NCBI RefSeq assembly: GCF_026967985.1
Contig: NZ_JAPVBJ010000004.1
Span: 186,001-250,000, forward strand
Length of the DNA stretch: 64,000 nt
DNA from: Modestobacter sp. VKM Ac-2984
GTDB taxonomy: Bacteria; Actinomycetota; Actinomycetes; Mycobacteriales; Geodermatophilaceae
Reading direction: 5' to 3'
In this document: piece by piece, positions 39,248-51,416 of the stretch
Layout of the letters: every line of letters begins with the position of its first letter
How positions within the stretch are numbered: the stretch's first letter is position 1
Program-made: the position numbers and the translations under genes
The notes under the pieces: model-generated
The model's input: only the letters and a program-made list of their open reading frames with translations
Databases searched by the model: none
What the model was told of the DNA's origin: nothing

Positions 39248-41797
39248 GTGCGAGCCCTCCGCAGACTCACCGTCCGCGCCTCCCTCCCCGAGGCACTGAT
39301 GCCGCTGTCGCAGCTGGTCACCAACCTGCGCTGGTCCTGGCACCCGGAGACCCGCGACCTCTTCGAGGCGCTGGACCCCGAGCTCTGGGCCAGCTGTGGT
39401 GGCGACCCGGTCAAGGTCCTCGGCGAGGTCAGCGCCGACCGGCTGGCCGCCCTGGCCGACGACCCGGTCTTCCTGGAGCAGCTGACGACGGTCGCCGCCG
39501 ACCTCCGCGAGTACCTCGACGCACCGCACTGGTACCAGTCCCTGGGTACCGACGCGCCGGCCACCATCGCCTACTTCTCCGCCGAGTTCGGCATCACCGA
39601 GGTGCTGCCGCAGTACTCCGGCGGGCTGGGCATCCTGGCCGGGGACCACCTCAAGGCCGCCTCGGACCTCGGCGTCCCGCTGATCGGCGTGGGCCTGCTG
39701 TACCGGTCGGGCTACTTCTCCCAGGGCCTGTCCGCCGACGGGTGGCAGCTGGAGCACTACCCGGCGCTGGACCCGCACGGCCTGCCGCTGAAGCTGGTGC
39801 GCGACGCCGACCGCAACGCCGTGGTGATCGCCGTGCCGCTGCCCGAGGGGCGCACGCTGTACGCGCACGTCTACCGGGCCCAGGTCGGCCGGGTGTCGTT
39901 GCTCCTGCTCGACAGTGACATCGAGGAGAACAGCCCGGCCGAGCGCGGGGTCACCGACCGGCTCTACGGCGGCGGCGAGGACCACCGGCTCCGCCAGGAG
40001 ATGCTCCTGGGCATCGGTGGGGTGCGTGCCCTGCGGGCCTTCTGCTCGCTGACCGGCACCCCGGCGCCGGAGGTCTTCCACGCCAACGAGGGTCACGCCG
40101 GCTTCCAGGGCGTCGAGCGGATCCGGGAGCTCACCGAGTCCCACGGCCTGTCCTTCACCGAGGCGCTGCAGGCCGTGCGCGGTGGCACGGTGTTCACCAC
40201 GCACACGCCGGTCCCCGCGGGCATCGACCGCTTCCCCAAGGCGCTGATCGAGCGCTACTTCGCCGGCTTCGGCGTCCCGGTCGACCAGCTCCTCCCGCTG
40301 GGCGCGGAGGAGGACCCGAGCAAGTTCAACATGGCCCACATGGGGCTGCGGCTCGGCCAGCGGGCCAACGGGGTCAGCCAGCTGCACGGGCACGTCAGCC
40401 GCGACATGTTCGGCCCGCTGTGGCCGGGCTTCGACCCCGACGACGTCCCGATCGGGTCGATCACCAACGGGGTGCACGCCCCGACCTGGACCGCGCGCGA
40501 GCTGGTGGAGCTCGGCACCCAGACGACCAGCCAGGGCGATCCGCTCGAGGTGGACGGCGAGGTGCACTTCGACGGCGTCGACCGGATCCCGGCCGCGGAG
40601 CTGTGGCGCACCCGTCGGCTGCTGCGCGGCCGGCTGGTCGAGGAGGTGCGCCGCCGGGTGCGGGCCACGGCGCTGTCCCGTGGGGCGGCCGAGGCCGAGC
40701 TCGACTGGACCGAGACCGCGTTCGACCCCGATGTGCTGACCATCGGCTTCGCCCGGCGGGTGCCCTCCTACAAGCGGCTGACGCTGATGCTCCGCGACCC
40801 CGATCGGCTCAAGGCGCTCCTGCTGGACGAGGAGCGTCCGGTCCAGCTGGTCATCGCCGGCAAGAGCCACCCGGCCGACGACGGCGGCAAGCAGCTGATC
40901 CAGCAGATGGTGAAGTTCGCCGACGACCCGGAGATCCGGCACCGGATCGCCTTCCTGCCCAACTACGACATCGGCATGGCCCGCTACCTCTACTGGGGCT
41001 GCGACGTCTGGCTGAACAACCCGCTGCGGCCGCTGGAGGCCTGCGGCACCTCGGGGATGAAGTCCGCGCTCAACGGCGGGCTCAACCTCTCCATCCGCGA
41101 CGGGTGGTGGGACGAGTGGTTCGACGGCCAGAACGGCTGGGCGATCCCGACGGCCGACGGCGTCGAGGACCCGGAGCGGCGGGACGACGTCGAGGCGCAG
41201 GCCATCTACGACCTCCTCGACCGGCAGGTGGTTCCGCGCTTCTACGAGGTGGACGCCGACGGCCTGCCCACCCGCTGGGTGGAGATGGTCCGGGACACCC
41301 TGCGGGAGACCGGACCCAAGGTGCTGGCCACCCGGATGGTCAGGGACTACGTGCAGCGGCTCTACGTGCCGGCCGCCGGCGCCGCCCGCTCGATGGCCAC
41401 CGGCGGGTACGAGCCGGCCCGCGCCGAGGCGGCCTGGCGGGCGAAGCTGCTGGAGCACTGGCCCGGTGTCCGCGTGGCCCACGTCGAGGCGACCGGGGTG
41501 GGCGAGACGCCGGAGATCGGCGGGGGCATCGACCTGCGGGCCGAGGTGGAGCTGCCCGGGCTGGCCCCGTCCGACGTCCTGGTCGAGGCGGCCTACGGCC
41601 GGGTGGACGACGCCGACGGGCTGCACGAGATCACCACGCTGGCGCTGCGGCACGAGAGCGTGGACGGCTCCCGGCACTGGTTCACCGGCACCGTGCCGCT
41701 GATGCGCACCGGCGCGTTCGGGTACACCGTGCGGGTGCTCCCGCACTCGGCGCACCTCGTGGTGCCGGCGGAGCTCGGCGTCGTCGTCAACGCCTGA
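39248..41797 (+). CDS. glgP: Alpha-glucan (glycogen) phosphorylase
   Basis: Releases glucose-1-phosphate from alpha-glucan ends (849 residues, the short actinobacterial type). N-terminal VRALRRLTVRASLP matches the mycobacterial start as I recall it. FSAEFGITEVLPQYSGGLG, VFHANEGHAGF, FTTHTPVPAGIDRFP and SITNGVHAPTW are family blocks. PLP-site residues lie around EACGTSGMKSALNGGLNLSI. GTG 39248 is preferred: TAGGGT (39235-39240) is seven bases upstream, whereas ATG 39242 is only one base from it. It is divergently transcribed from glgE, so the shared 160-base region can coordinate synthesis and breakdown. Confidence 0.95.
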   Translation: MRALRRLTVRASLPEALMPLSQLVTNLRWSWHPETRDLFEALDPELWASCGGDPVKVLGEVSADRLAALADDPVFLEQLTTVAADLREYLDAPHWYQSLGTDAPATIAYFSAEFGITEVLPQYSGGLGILAGDHLKAASDLGVPLIGVGLLYRSGYFSQGLSADGWQLEHYPALDPHGLPLKLVRDADRNAVVIAVPLPEGRTLYAHVYRAQVGRVSLLLLDSDIEENSPAERGVTDRLYGGGEDHRLRQEMLLGIGGVRALRAFCSLTGTPAPEVFHANEGHAGFQGVERIRELTESHGLSFTEALQAVRGGTVFTTHTPVPAGIDRFPKALIERYFAGFGVPVDQLLPLGAEEDPSKFNMAHMGLRLGQRANGVSQLHGHVSRDMFGPLWPGFDPDDVPIGSITNGVHAPTWTARELVELGTQTTSQGDPLEVDGEVHFDGVDRIPAAELWRTRRLLRGRLVEEVRRRVRATALSRGAAEAELDWTETAFDPDVLTIGFARRVPSYKRLTLMLRDPDRLKALLLDEERPVQLVIAGKSHPADDGGKQLIQQMVKFADDPEIRHRIAFLPNYDIGMARYLYWGCDVWLNNPLRPLEACGTSGMKSALNGGLNLSIRDGWWDEWFDGQNGWAIPTADGVEDPERRDDVEAQAIYDLLDRQVVPRFYEVDADGLPTRWVEMVRDTLRETGPKVLATRMVRDYVQRLYVPAAGAARSMATGGYEPARAEAAWRAKLLEHWPGVRVAHVEATGVGETPEIGGGIDLRAEVELPGLAPSDVLVEAAYGRVDDADGLHEITTLALRHESVDGSRHWFTGTVPLMRTGAFGYTVRVLPHSAHLVVPAELGVVVNA

Positions 41798-41952
41798 GCG
41801 GGGCGCACGCGCTGGTCGCCCGCCCCGGTCGGTGACCATCCGGGTGGGACTGCCGTGGCCACTGGGGCGGGTCGTGTGCGATGGACCGACGTCGCGGCGT
41901 GCCATGCGCCCGTGGGTCACGGGATCCCGGTCCGGTCATTAGGCTGGCCGTC

Positions 41953-42921
41953 ATGCCCGACCGCTGTGAGGTCCTCCCCGGAGACTCTGTCGTCGCCCGC
42001 CGTGGCGGTGGCCTGCTGTGGGTCGACGCCCCCGGGTCGCCGGCGCTGGTGGCGGCCCTGCACGCCTGTCTGGGGGTCGCCGGCCCCGGGGCTGAACGCG
42101 TGCTCGGCGCGGTCGCCGCCCAGGTGTCCCGGCTCGCCGACGGACCGGCGTCCTTCGCCCTGGTGCTCGCCGACACCTCCGGTGGCACCGGAGCCGGCGT
42201 CGCGCTCTGGTCGGGCAAGGGCCAGCCGGCCGTGGACGGCGTCCCGGTCTCCGGTTCCGCGGTCGACGGCTGCACGCTCGCCTCCGGGTTCGCGCTCGGG
42301 CAGACCCTCTACGTCGGCCCCGGCCAGCCCGCCGCGGCGATGCCCCCGGGGGTCGCGCTGGACCTCGTCGAGGGCACCGTGCCCGGTTCCGGCGCCCTGT
42401 TGCAGCTCGCGGCGGCCGCCTCGCCGTCCGTCGCCGTCCCGCCGGCCACCTCGCTGCCCACCGGGGAGTCCTTCACCGCGGCCTCCGACGCCGGGTTCGG
42501 CAGCTCCGGCCGGATCGCCAGTGCCCCGGTCGGGCAGGGCGGGGAGCAGACCGCCTTCTGGCGGCCCGAGCCGCCGGCCGCGCCGGTGCTGCGCTTCGAC
42601 GACGGTCTGGTCGTCACCGTCGACGAGGACCTGGTGCTCGGTCGCCGTCCCGACGGCCACGACCTGGTGACCGCCGGCAACGCCCGGCCGGTGCCGATCG
42701 CCGACACCCAGAACGTGCTCTCCTCGGCCCACGCCGCCATCCAGCGCGCAGGCCGCGAGGTCTCCCTGACCGACCTCGGGTCGCTCAACGGCACCCACGT
42801 CGCCGGCCCGGAGGCCACCGAGTGGACCCAGCTGGAGCCCGGTGTGCCGCACCCGCTCGCCGACGGCGACCGGCTGCTGCTCGGCTGGACCGTCATCACC
42901 TTCGAGCAGGCCGCGGAGTAG
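41953..42921 (+). CDS. FHA domain protein
   Basis: A 322-residue soluble protein. The first 200 residues are Ala/Gly-rich with no recognised domain apart from a PP2C-like fragment (FALVLADTSGGTGAGVALWSG). The C-terminal FHA domain (about 225-318) has LVLGRRPDGHD, VLSSAHAAIQ and SLTDLGSLNGTHV, the phosphothreonine-binding core. It may read out Ser/Thr kinase signalling; no kinase is nearby. TAGGCT (41940-41945) is seven bases before the ATG, a leaderless start. Confidence 0.88.
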   Translation: MPDRCEVLPGDSVVARRGGGLLWVDAPGSPALVAALHACLGVAGPGAERVLGAVAAQVSRLADGPASFALVLADTSGGTGAGVALWSGKGQPAVDGVPVSGSAVDGCTLASGFALGQTLYVGPGQPAAAMPPGVALDLVEGTVPGSGALLQLAAAASPSVAVPPATSLPTGESFTAASDAGFGSSGRIASAPVGQGGEQTAFWRPEPPAAPVLRFDDGLVVTVDEDLVLGRRPDGHDLVTAGNARPVPIADTQNVLSSAHAAIQRAGREVSLTDLGSLNGTHVAGPEATEWTQLEPGVPHPLADGDRLLLGWTVITFEQAAE

Positions 42922-42999
42922 CCGCAGCCCGACGCTCGACGTGCAGCCCGCCCCGGTCCGCCGGCGGCGGGCTGCGTCGTCCCGGCGACGAGGGCCTCG

Positions 43000-43069
43000 G
43001 CATTGCACGCCGTCCCTCTGCACTGCTCGTGCTCCGGCACGAGCAGTGCAGAGGGAACCCGTGCAATGC
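43000..43069. repeat. 70-base two-tier inverted repeat
   Basis: The inner arms CCCTCTGCACTGCTCGTGC (43014-43032) and GCACGAGCAGTGCAGAGGG (43037-43055) are complementary over 19 bp with a TCCG loop. After a symmetric 4-by-4 internal loop (CCGT and AACC), outer arms GCATTGCACG (43000-43009) and CGTGCAATGC (43060-43069) pair over 10 bp. It lies between the convergent FHA and glgX genes. It may be a bidirectional terminator, a small RNA or a protein-bound site. Confidence 0.85.
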
Positions 43070-43098
43070 GGTCCCGATGCGGCGCCGGTGCGGCGCCG

Positions 43099-45243
<2,145 letters not shown>

Positions 45244-45306
45244 CCCGGCATCGTGCCCGACGACGGCCCCCAGCCCGGTGACCACGACGCGCGGCGGGTT
45301 GGTTGG

Positions 45307-46107
45307 ATGGCAGGTGTGTGGACTGAGCCGGTCGTCGAGATCCGCGGAGTGGACGTCGTCCGGGGCCAGGCGCACTTGTTGCGCGCGGTCGACTGGACGG
45401 TCCGACCTGACGAACGCTGGGTGCTCCTGGGCCCCAACGGGGCGGGGAAGACGACGCTGCTGCAGCTGGCCGGCGCGCAGCTGCACCCCACCCGCGGGGA
45501 GGTGGGGATCCTCGGGGAGACCCTCGGCGCGGTCGACGTCTTCGAGCTGCGCACCCGGATCGGGCTGACCAGCGCGGCGCTGGCGCAGCGGATCGACCCG
45601 GGCGAGCGGGTCGGTGACGTCGTGGTCAGCGCCGGGTACGCCGTCGTCGGCCGCTGGCGGGAGCGCTACGGCGTGCACGACCTGACCCGGGCGGCGCTGC
45701 TCATGCAGCAGTGGGGCGTGGCCCGGATGGCGCACCGGCCCTTCGGCACGCTGTCGGAGGGCGAGCGCAAGCGCACCCAGATCGCCCGCGCGCTGATGAC
45801 CGACCCGGAGCTGCTGCTGCTGGACGAGCCCGGCGCCGGGCTGGACCTGGGCGGTCGGGAGGACCTGGTCACCCGGCTGTCGGACCTGGCCCGCGACGGG
45901 AACGCGCCGGCGCAGGTGCTGGTGACCCACCACGTCGAGGAGATCCCGCCGGGCTACACCCACGCGCTGCTGCTGCGTGGCGGTGAGGTGGTCGGGTCCG
46001 GTCCGGTGGAGGAGGTGCTGACCGCACCGCTGCTGTCGGACGCCTTCGGCCTGCCGCTGGAGGTGCAGCGCGAGAACGGGCGGTTCAGCGCGCGCCGCGC
46101 CACCTAG
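45307..46107 (+). CDS. ABC transporter ATP-binding protein
   Basis: A 266-residue ATPase with Walker A LLGPNGAGKTTLLQL (about residue 43), signature LSEGERKRTQIARAL, Walker B LLLLDEPGAGLDLGG and the H-loop VLVTHHVEEIPPGYTHALLL. No permease gene is adjacent, so it may be a solo ATPase of the YlmA/ModF type. The start ATG 45307 is uncertain: GTG 45316 lies seven bases after a TTGGAT. As I recall, mycobacteria also have a lone ABC ATPase near echA and the etf genes. Confidence 0.88.
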   Translation: MAGVWTEPVVEIRGVDVVRGQAHLLRAVDWTVRPDERWVLLGPNGAGKTTLLQLAGAQLHPTRGEVGILGETLGAVDVFELRTRIGLTSAALAQRIDPGERVGDVVVSAGYAVVGRWRERYGVHDLTRAALLMQQWGVARMAHRPFGTLSEGERKRTQIARALMTDPELLLLDEPGAGLDLGGREDLVTRLSDLARDGNAPAQVLVTHHVEEIPPGYTHALLLRGGEVVGSGPVEEVLTAPLLSDAFGLPLEVQRENGRFSARRAT

Positions 46108-46110
46108 GCA

Positions 46111-46167
46111 GAAGGACCCCGTCCTCCCCACCCTTCGCGAGCTCAGGGCGGGACCCGGGACGGGGCC
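46111..46167 (+). repeat. Dispersed GAAGG-hairpin element, copy 3
   Basis: Begins GAAGG, with arms GGACCCCGTCC (46114-46124) and GGACGGGGCC (46158-46167; one bulged A) around a CCCACCCTTCGCGAGCTC and GGGCGGG core. It follows the ABC gene stop and ends three bases before the -10 box of the enoyl-CoA hydratase gene. Confidence 0.65.
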
Positions 46168-46181
46168 ACTAGTGTGCCGTC

Positions 46182-46967
46182 ATGACTCAGCCAGAGTTCG
46201 TGACGCTGCAGGTCGAGGACGGCGTCGGCACCATCCGGCTCGACCGGCCGAAGATGAACGCGATCGACGAGCAGCTGCACTGGGAGGTGCGGGCCGCCGC
46301 GCTGGAGGCCGGGGAGCGCGCCGACGTGCGGGCCGTCGTCCTCTACGGCGGCGAACGGGTCTTCGCCGCCGGGGCCGACATCAAGGCCATGTCGCAGCTG
46401 ACCGGCGCGAGCATGGTGGCGTGGGGCCGGGAGCTGACCTCCTCGTTCACCACGGTCGCCCACATCCCGAAGCCGGTGATCGCCGCCATCACCGGCTACG
46501 CCCTCGGCGGCGGCTACGAGCTGGCGCTGTGCGCGGACTTCCGGATCATGGGCCGCGGCGCGAAGGTGGGGCAGCCGGAGATCCAGCTCGGCGTCATCCC
46601 CGGTGCCGGCGGCACCCAGCGGCTGGCCCGCCTGGTCGGCCCGGCCAAGGCCAAGGACCTGGTGTTCACCGGCCGGCACGTGGGCGCCGAGGAGGCCCTG
46701 GAGATGGGGCTGGCCGACGCCGTCGTCCCGGACGAGGAGGTCCACGCGACCGCCGTGGCGATGGCCCGCAAGTTCGCGGCCGGCCCGCCGCTGGCGCTCG
46801 CCGCGGCGAAGCGGGCCATCGACGAGGGGCTGGACGGCACGCTGGCCGCCGGGCTGGAGCTGGAGAGCCGGTTGTTCGCCGAGCTGTTCGACACCGAGGA
46901 CCAGGCGACCGGGATGCGCTCGTTCCTGGAGCACGGCCCCGGCAAGGCCACCTTCACCGGTCGGTGA
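46182..46967 (+). CDS. Enoyl-CoA hydratase
   Basis: A 261-residue crotonase-fold enzyme that hydrates trans-2-enoyl-CoA or dehydrates 3-hydroxyacyl-CoA. The oxyanion loops are [11 protein letters not shown] and [13 protein letters not shown] (first catalytic Glu), and the second catalytic Glu is in [20 protein letters not shown]. Both Glu residues mark a true hydratase. TAGTGT (46170-46175) is six bases before the ATG, a leaderless start. It could provide the 3-hydroxybutyryl-CoA to crotonyl-CoA step that feeds Ccr, though it may act in general beta-oxidation. Confidence 0.94.
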   Translation: MTQPEFVTLQVEDGVGTIRLDRPKMNAIDEQLHWEVRAAALEAGERADVRAVVLYGGERVFAAGADIKAMSQLTGASMVAWGRELTSSFTTVAHIPKPVIAAITGYALGGGYELALCADFRIMGRGAKVGQPEIQLGVIPGAGGTQRLARLVGPAKAKDLVFTGRHVGAEEALEMGLADAVVPDEEVHATAVAMARKFAAGPPLALAAAKRAIDEGLDGTLAAGLELESRLFAELFDTEDQATGMRSFLEHGPGKATFTGR

Positions 46968-47010
46968 CCACCCCGGGGTGCCGGCGTCGGCGGTGCGGGA
47001 GCATGCCCCG

Positions 47011-48120
47011 GTGACCGCCGTGCGCCCCACCGACCTCGACCGCTCCGACCCCGGCGGGCGGGCCTGGGCCGAGCAGGCCGTCGCGCTGGTCGAGGCCGAC
47101 GCGCACCGGTCCGCCGACACCCACCTGCTGGTCTACCCGCTGCCGCCCGAGTGGGGCGTCGACCTGTACCTGAAGGACGAGTCGACCCATCCCACCGGCA
47201 GCCTCAAGCACCGGCTGGCGCGCTCGCTGTTCCTCTACGCGCTGTGCTCGGGGCAGCTGCACGAGGGCAGCACCGTGGTGGAGTCCTCCAGCGGGTCGAC
47301 GGCGGTCAGCGAGGCCTACTTCGCCCGGATGCTGGGGCTGCCCTTCGTGGCGGTGATGCCGGCGACGACGAGCGCGGAGAAGATCGCCCTGATCGAGTTC
47401 CACGGTGGCCGCTGCCACCTGGTGGCCGACGCGGGGACCGTCTACGACGAGGCGCGACGGATCGCCGCCGAGACGGGCGGTCACTACCTCGACCAGTTCA
47501 CCAACGCCGAGCGGGCCACCGACTGGCGCGGGAACAACAACATCGCCGAGTCGGTCTTCGAGCAGCTGAGCCGGGAGCGGCACCCGGTGCCGGAGTGGGT
47601 CGTCGTCGGCGCCGGCACCGGTGGCACCAGCGCCACGATCGGCCGGTACGTCCGGTACCGCCGGCTGCCCACCCGGCTGGCCGTCGTCGACCCGGAGGGA
47701 TCGGCGTTCTTCCCCGGCTGGCGCGACGCCGACCCGGCCACCGTCGGGCGGGGTTCGCGGATCGAGGGCATCGGCCGCCCCCGGGTGGAGCCCTCGTTCG
47801 TCCCGACCATCGTCGACCGGATGGTCTGCGTGCCCGACGCCGCCTCGCTGGCCGCGATGCGCCACCTGGAGCAGGTGACCGGGCGCCGGGCCGGCGGGTC
47901 CACCGGCACCAACCTGTGGGGCGCGTTCGGGCTCATCGCCGAGATGCTCGCCGCCGGCCGCACCGGCAGCGTCGTCACGCTGCTGTGCGACGGCGGGGAG
48001 CGCTACGCCTGCACGTACTACGACGACGCCTGGGTGAGCGCGCAGGGCCTGGACCTGGCTCCGCACACCGCCGTCCTCGAGCACTTCGCCCGCACGGGGG
48101 AGTGGACCGCCGCCCAGTGA
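47011..48120 (+). CDS. PLP-dependent cysteine synthase-family enzyme, Cds1-like
   Basis: A 369-residue fold-type II PLP enzyme. The PLP Lys is in [16 protein letters not shown] (about residue 64), the phosphate-binding loop in [18 protein letters not shown], and [18 protein letters not shown] is the substrate-binding loop. This is the subgroup of M. tuberculosis Cds1, an L-cysteine desulfhydrase releasing pyruvate, ammonia and sulfide. GTG 47011 is chosen with GGGAG nine bases upstream; GTG 46993 is an alternative. It follows the enoyl-CoA hydratase by 43 bases. Confidence 0.85.
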   Translation: MTAVRPTDLDRSDPGGRAWAEQAVALVEADAHRSADTHLLVYPLPPEWGVDLYLKDESTHPTGSLKHRLARSLFLYALCSGQLHEGSTVVESSSGSTAVSEAYFARMLGLPFVAVMPATTSAEKIALIEFHGGRCHLVADAGTVYDEARRIAAETGGHYLDQFTNAERATDWRGNNNIAESVFEQLSRERHPVPEWVVVGAGTGGTSATIGRYVRYRRLPTRLAVVDPEGSAFFPGWRDADPATVGRGSRIEGIGRPRVEPSFVPTIVDRMVCVPDAASLAAMRHLEQVTGRRAGGSTGTNLWGAFGLIAEMLAAGRTGSVVTLLCDGGERYACTYYDDAWVSAQGLDLAPHTAVLEHFARTGEWTAAQ

Positions 48121-48154
48121 GCCAGGTCACCCGGCCCCTCCCTGCGCGCCGGGT

Positions 48155-48170
48155 GTTACCCGCAAGTAGC
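48155..48170. promoter_or_regulatory. Palindrome GTTACCCGCAAGTAGC upstream of etfB
   Basis: Matches GTTACN6GTAGC exactly, as at ecm (minus strand) and ccr, though the six central bases are not symmetric. It sits 67 bases before the etfB ATG in the gap after the Cds1-like gene. Confidence 0.55.
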
Positions 48171-48237
48171 CTCGATGATCGGCACGAGGCGGGCTTCGCC
48201 CGCGCCCACCCGAACCACCGCGGAGGTTGGTCTGACG

Positions 48238-49017
48238 ATGAACATCGTCGTTCTGGTCAAGCAGGTCCCCGACTCCGGCAGCGAGCGGAAGCTGGACCCG
48301 TCGGACAACACCGTCGCGCGGGCCACCGCCGACAACGTGATCAACGAGATGGACGAGTACGCCATCGAGGAGGCGCTCACCGTCAAGGAGGCGCAGGGCG
48401 GTGAGGTGACGGTGCTGACCGTCGGCCCCGACACCGCCACCGACGCCATCCGCAAGGCCCTGTCGATGGGTGCGGACAAGGCCGTGCACGTCAGCGACCC
48501 GGCCATCCACGGCTCCTGTGCCGTGCAGACCAGCGCCGTCATCGCGGCCGCGCTGTCGCAGCTGGAGTACGACCTGGTGCTGTGCGGCGCCGAGTCCACC
48601 GACGGTCAGGTCTCGGTGATGCCGGCGCTGCTGTCGGAGCGGCTGGGCATCCCGCAGCTGTCCGGCGCCCGCAAGCTCACGATCGAGGGCTCGATGGCCA
48701 AGATCGAGCGGCAGACCGACGGCGGCTACTGGGAGGTCGAGGCGCCGCTGCCGGCGATCGTCTCCACCTGGGACACGATCAACGAGCCGCGCTACCCCTC
48801 CTTCAAGGGGATCATGGCCGCCAAGAAGAAGCCGGTGGAGACCAAGACCCTCGCCGACCTGGGCATCGACGCGTCGACCGTGGGCCTGGCCACCGCCACC
48901 AGCAAGGTCGTCGACTTCGCCGGCCGCCCGCCCAAGGGCGAGGGCGTGAAGGTCGCCGACGAGGGCGACGGTGCCGACAAGCTGGTCGGCTACCTGGCCG
49001 CCCAGAAGATCGTCTGA
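48238..49017 (+). CDS. etfB: Electron transfer flavoprotein beta subunit
   Basis: The 259-residue small subunit of ETF, which takes electrons from acyl-CoA dehydrogenases. It begins MNIVVLVKQVPDSGSERK, has VINEMDEYAIEEALTVKE, LCGAESTDGQVSVMPALLSERLG and a C-terminal KVADEGDGADKLVGYL. It starts at ATG 48238, with GGAGG upstream; the region before is a separate promoter carrying the GTTACN6GTAGC palindrome. It precedes etfA by 46 bases. In this metabolism ETF would serve butyryl- and methylsuccinyl-CoA dehydrogenation. Confidence 0.96.
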   Translation: MNIVVLVKQVPDSGSERKLDPSDNTVARATADNVINEMDEYAIEEALTVKEAQGGEVTVLTVGPDTATDAIRKALSMGADKAVHVSDPAIHGSCAVQTSAVIAAALSQLEYDLVLCGAESTDGQVSVMPALLSERLGIPQLSGARKLTIEGSMAKIERQTDGGYWEVEAPLPAIVSTWDTINEPRYPSFKGIMAAKKKPVETKTLADLGIDASTVGLATATSKVVDFAGRPPKGEGVKVADEGDGADKLVGYLAAQKIV

Positions 49018-49063
49018 CCGGCTGTGGCCCCGCTGAACACTCAGAGCTGAGGAGAGAACAGAC

Positions 49064-50026
49064 ATGGCAGAGGTCCTGGTCCTTGCCGAGCTCAACCCCG
49101 CCGACGGTGGGCCCCGCAAGTCGACGCTGGAGGCGCTGACCGCCGCGCGTGTGCTTGGTGAGCCCTCCGCGGTCGTCCTCGGTGTCCCCGGCACCGCCGC
49201 GGGCATCAAGGACGTGCTGGCCGAGTACGGCGCGGCGAAGGTCTACGTCGCCGAGTCCGACGACGTCGACGCCTACCTGGTGGCACCCAAGGCCGAGGTG
49301 CTGGCACAGCTGGTCGCCGAGAAGTCCCCGGCCGCGGTCGTGATCCCGTCCTCCCCGGAGGGCAAGGAGATCGCCGGCCGGCTGGCGATCAAGACCGGCA
49401 GCGGCTTCCTGACCGACGTCACCGAGATCGCCGCCGACGGCACCGCCACCCAGGTGGCGTTCGCCGGGGCGACGATCGTGCACTCGCAGGTCACCGTCGG
49501 CACGCCGATCTACACCCTGCGCGGCAACTCGGTCACCCCCGAGCCGGCCCCGGCCGCCGGCACCGAGGAGGCGGTGCAGGTCGCCGTTTCCGAGGCCGCC
49601 AAGCAGACCCGGGTGCTCGACCGGGTCGTGGAGCAGAAGTCCAACCGGCCGGAGCTCACCGAGGCCGCGATCGTCGTCTCCGGCGGTCGCGGGGTGGCCA
49701 GTGCCGAGAACTTCTCGGTGATCGAGGGGCTCGCCGACTCCCTCGGTGGCGCCGTCGGTGCCTCACGCGCCGCCGTCGACTCCGGCTTCTACCCGCACTC
49801 CTTCCAGGTCGGGCAGACCGGGAAGACCGTCTCGCCGCAGCTGTACATCGCGGTGGGCATCTCCGGGGCGATCCAGCACCGGGCCGGGATGCAGACGTCG
49901 AAGACGATCGTCGCGGTCAACAAGGACCCCGAGGCGCCGATCTTCGAGCTCGCCGACTTCGGCGTGGTGGGCGACCTGTTCACCGTCGTCCCGGCGGCCA
50001 CCGAGCAGATCAGCGCACGCAAGTAG
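49064..50026 (+). CDS. etfA: Electron transfer flavoprotein alpha subunit
   Basis: The 320-residue FAD-binding subunit of ETF. The N-terminal domain starts [19 protein letters not shown]; the C-terminal FAD domain has [57 protein letters not shown] and [20 protein letters not shown], all standard. It forms a two-gene unit with etfB, with AGGAG upstream. Interleaved inverted repeats begin at its stop codon. Confidence 0.97.
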   Translation: MAEVLVLAELNPADGGPRKSTLEALTAARVLGEPSAVVLGVPGTAAGIKDVLAEYGAAKVYVAESDDVDAYLVAPKAEVLAQLVAEKSPAAVVIPSSPEGKEIAGRLAIKTGSGFLTDVTEIAADGTATQVAFAGATIVHSQVTVGTPIYTLRGNSVTPEPAPAAGTEEAVQVAVSEAAKQTRVLDRVVEQKSNRPELTEAAIVVSGGRGVASAENFSVIEGLADSLGGAVGASRAAVDSGFYPHSFQVGQTGKTVSPQLYIAVGISGAIQHRAGMQTSKTIVAVNKDPEAPIFELADFGVVGDLFTVVPAATEQISARK

Positions 50027-50069
50027 CACCGAGGGCCCTCCTGCGCTCCCTCGGTGGGCTGCAGGAGGG
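50027..50069 (+). terminator. Interleaved inverted repeats (A-B-A'-B') after etfA
   Basis: CACCGAGGG (50027-50035) pairs with CCCTCGGTG (50048-50056), and CCCTCCTGC (50036-50044) pairs with GCAGGAGGG (50061-50069), each 9 bp. Because the pairs interlock, RNA could form either stem alone or a pseudoknot. It follows the etfA stop directly and is likely its terminator. Confidence 0.65.
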
Positions 50070-50224
50070 GTGATCGAGCGCGTCGCGTCGGGCGCCGGCC
50101 TCCGGGTCGGCGCTCGACGCACGTCGCGGCCACAGGCACGAGGAGGCGGGGAGGCCGTGCGCACTTCCACCTGTCGGACACGATCGGGTTGCCCTCGGCG
50201 GGCGAGGCCTACGCTGGCTCTGCC

Positions 50225-51415
50225 ATGACCTACCTCGACCACGCGGCGACGACCCCGATGCTGCCGGTTGCGCTCGCGGCCATGACCGAGCAGCTGGCCC
50301 GGGTGGGCAACGCCTCCTCCCTGCACGCCAGTGGCCGGGAGGCCCGGCGGGTCGCCGAGGAGTCACGGGAGCGACTGGCCGCAGCCCTGGGGGCGCGACC
50401 GTCGGAGGTGCTGTTCACCGGCGGTGGCACGGAGGGCGACAACCTCGCCGTCAAGGGGCTGTACTGGGCCCGCCGCACGGCTGACCAGGGCCGCCGGCGG
50501 ATCGTGGCCAGTCCCGCGGAGCACCACGCCGTCCTGGACAGCGTCGAGTGGCTGGAGAAGCACGAGGGCGCCGAGGTCACCTGGCTGCGCGTCGAACCGA
50601 CCGGCCGGGTCACCGCCGAGGCGCTGGCCGAGGCCCTCGGCGACGGGCGGGACGTCGCCCTGGCCACGGTCATGTGGGCCAACAACGAGATCGGCGCCGT
50701 CAGTGACCTGACCGCGCTCGCCGCGCTGACGCACGAGGCCGGCGTGCCGCTGCACACCGACGCGGTGCAGGCGATCGGCCAGCTGCCCCTGGACTTCGCC
50801 GCCAGCGGTGTCGACGCGCTGACCATGACCGGGCACAAGGTGGGCGGCCCGATGGGGGCCGGCGCGCTGCTGCTGCGCCGGGACGCCGAGTGCACCCCGC
50901 TGCTGCACGGCGGCGGGCAGGAGCGCGACGTCCGGTCCGGCACCCTGGACGTCGCGGCGATCGTCGGGCTGGCCGCGGCCACCCAGGCCACCGTCGCCGA
51001 CCGGGCCGAGCGCACCGCCCGGGTGGCCGCGTTGCGCGACCGCTTGGTCGCCGGGGTGGTCGCCGAGGTGCCCGACGCCCAGCTCAACGGCCCGCCGCTG
51101 GACGAGGTGGTGGCAGAGGGTCCCGGGCGGCTCCCGGGCAACGCCCACCTGTCCTTCCCCGGTGCGGAGGGCGACGCGCTGCTCATGCTGCTGGACGCGC
51201 GGGGGATCGAGTGCTCCACCGGGTCGGCCTGCAGTGCGGGGGTCGCCCGGCCCAGCCACGTGCTGCTGGCCGCCGGCGCCGACCCTGCTCGGGCCCGCAG
51301 CTCGCTGCGGTTCAGCCTGGGCCACACCTCGACCGACGCCGACGTCGACGCGCTGCTCGAGGTGATCGGCCCGGTCGTGGAGCGGGCCCGCCGGGCCGGG
51401 ACCGGGCGGCACTGA
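50225..51415 (+). CDS. Cysteine desulfurase (IscS/NifS family)
   Basis: A 396-residue PLP enzyme that removes sulfur from cysteine as persulfide. [10 protein letters not shown] starts the protein; [10 protein letters not shown] holds the His, [12 protein letters not shown] the cofactor loop, [14 protein letters not shown] the PLP Lys, and [20 protein letters not shown] the catalytic Cys in a long loop as in IscS. TACGCT (50210-50215) is nine bases before the ATG. The next gene, mnmA, starts two bases after its stop, so this enzyme probably supplies sulfur for tRNA 2-thiouridine. Confidence 0.94.
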   Translation: MTYLDHAATTPMLPVALAAMTEQLARVGNASSLHASGREARRVAEESRERLAAALGARPSEVLFTGGGTEGDNLAVKGLYWARRTADQGRRRIVASPAEHHAVLDSVEWLEKHEGAEVTWLRVEPTGRVTAEALAEALGDGRDVALATVMWANNEIGAVSDLTALAALTHEAGVPLHTDAVQAIGQLPLDFAASGVDALTMTGHKVGGPMGAGALLLRRDAECTPLLHGGGQERDVRSGTLDVAAIVGLAAATQATVADRAERTARVAALRDRLVAGVVAEVPDAQLNGPPLDEVVAEGPGRLPGNAHLSFPGAEGDALLMLLDARGIECSTGSACSAGVARPSHVLLAAGADPARARSSLRFSLGHTSTDADVDALLEVIGPVVERARRAGTGRH

Positions 51416-51416
51416 G

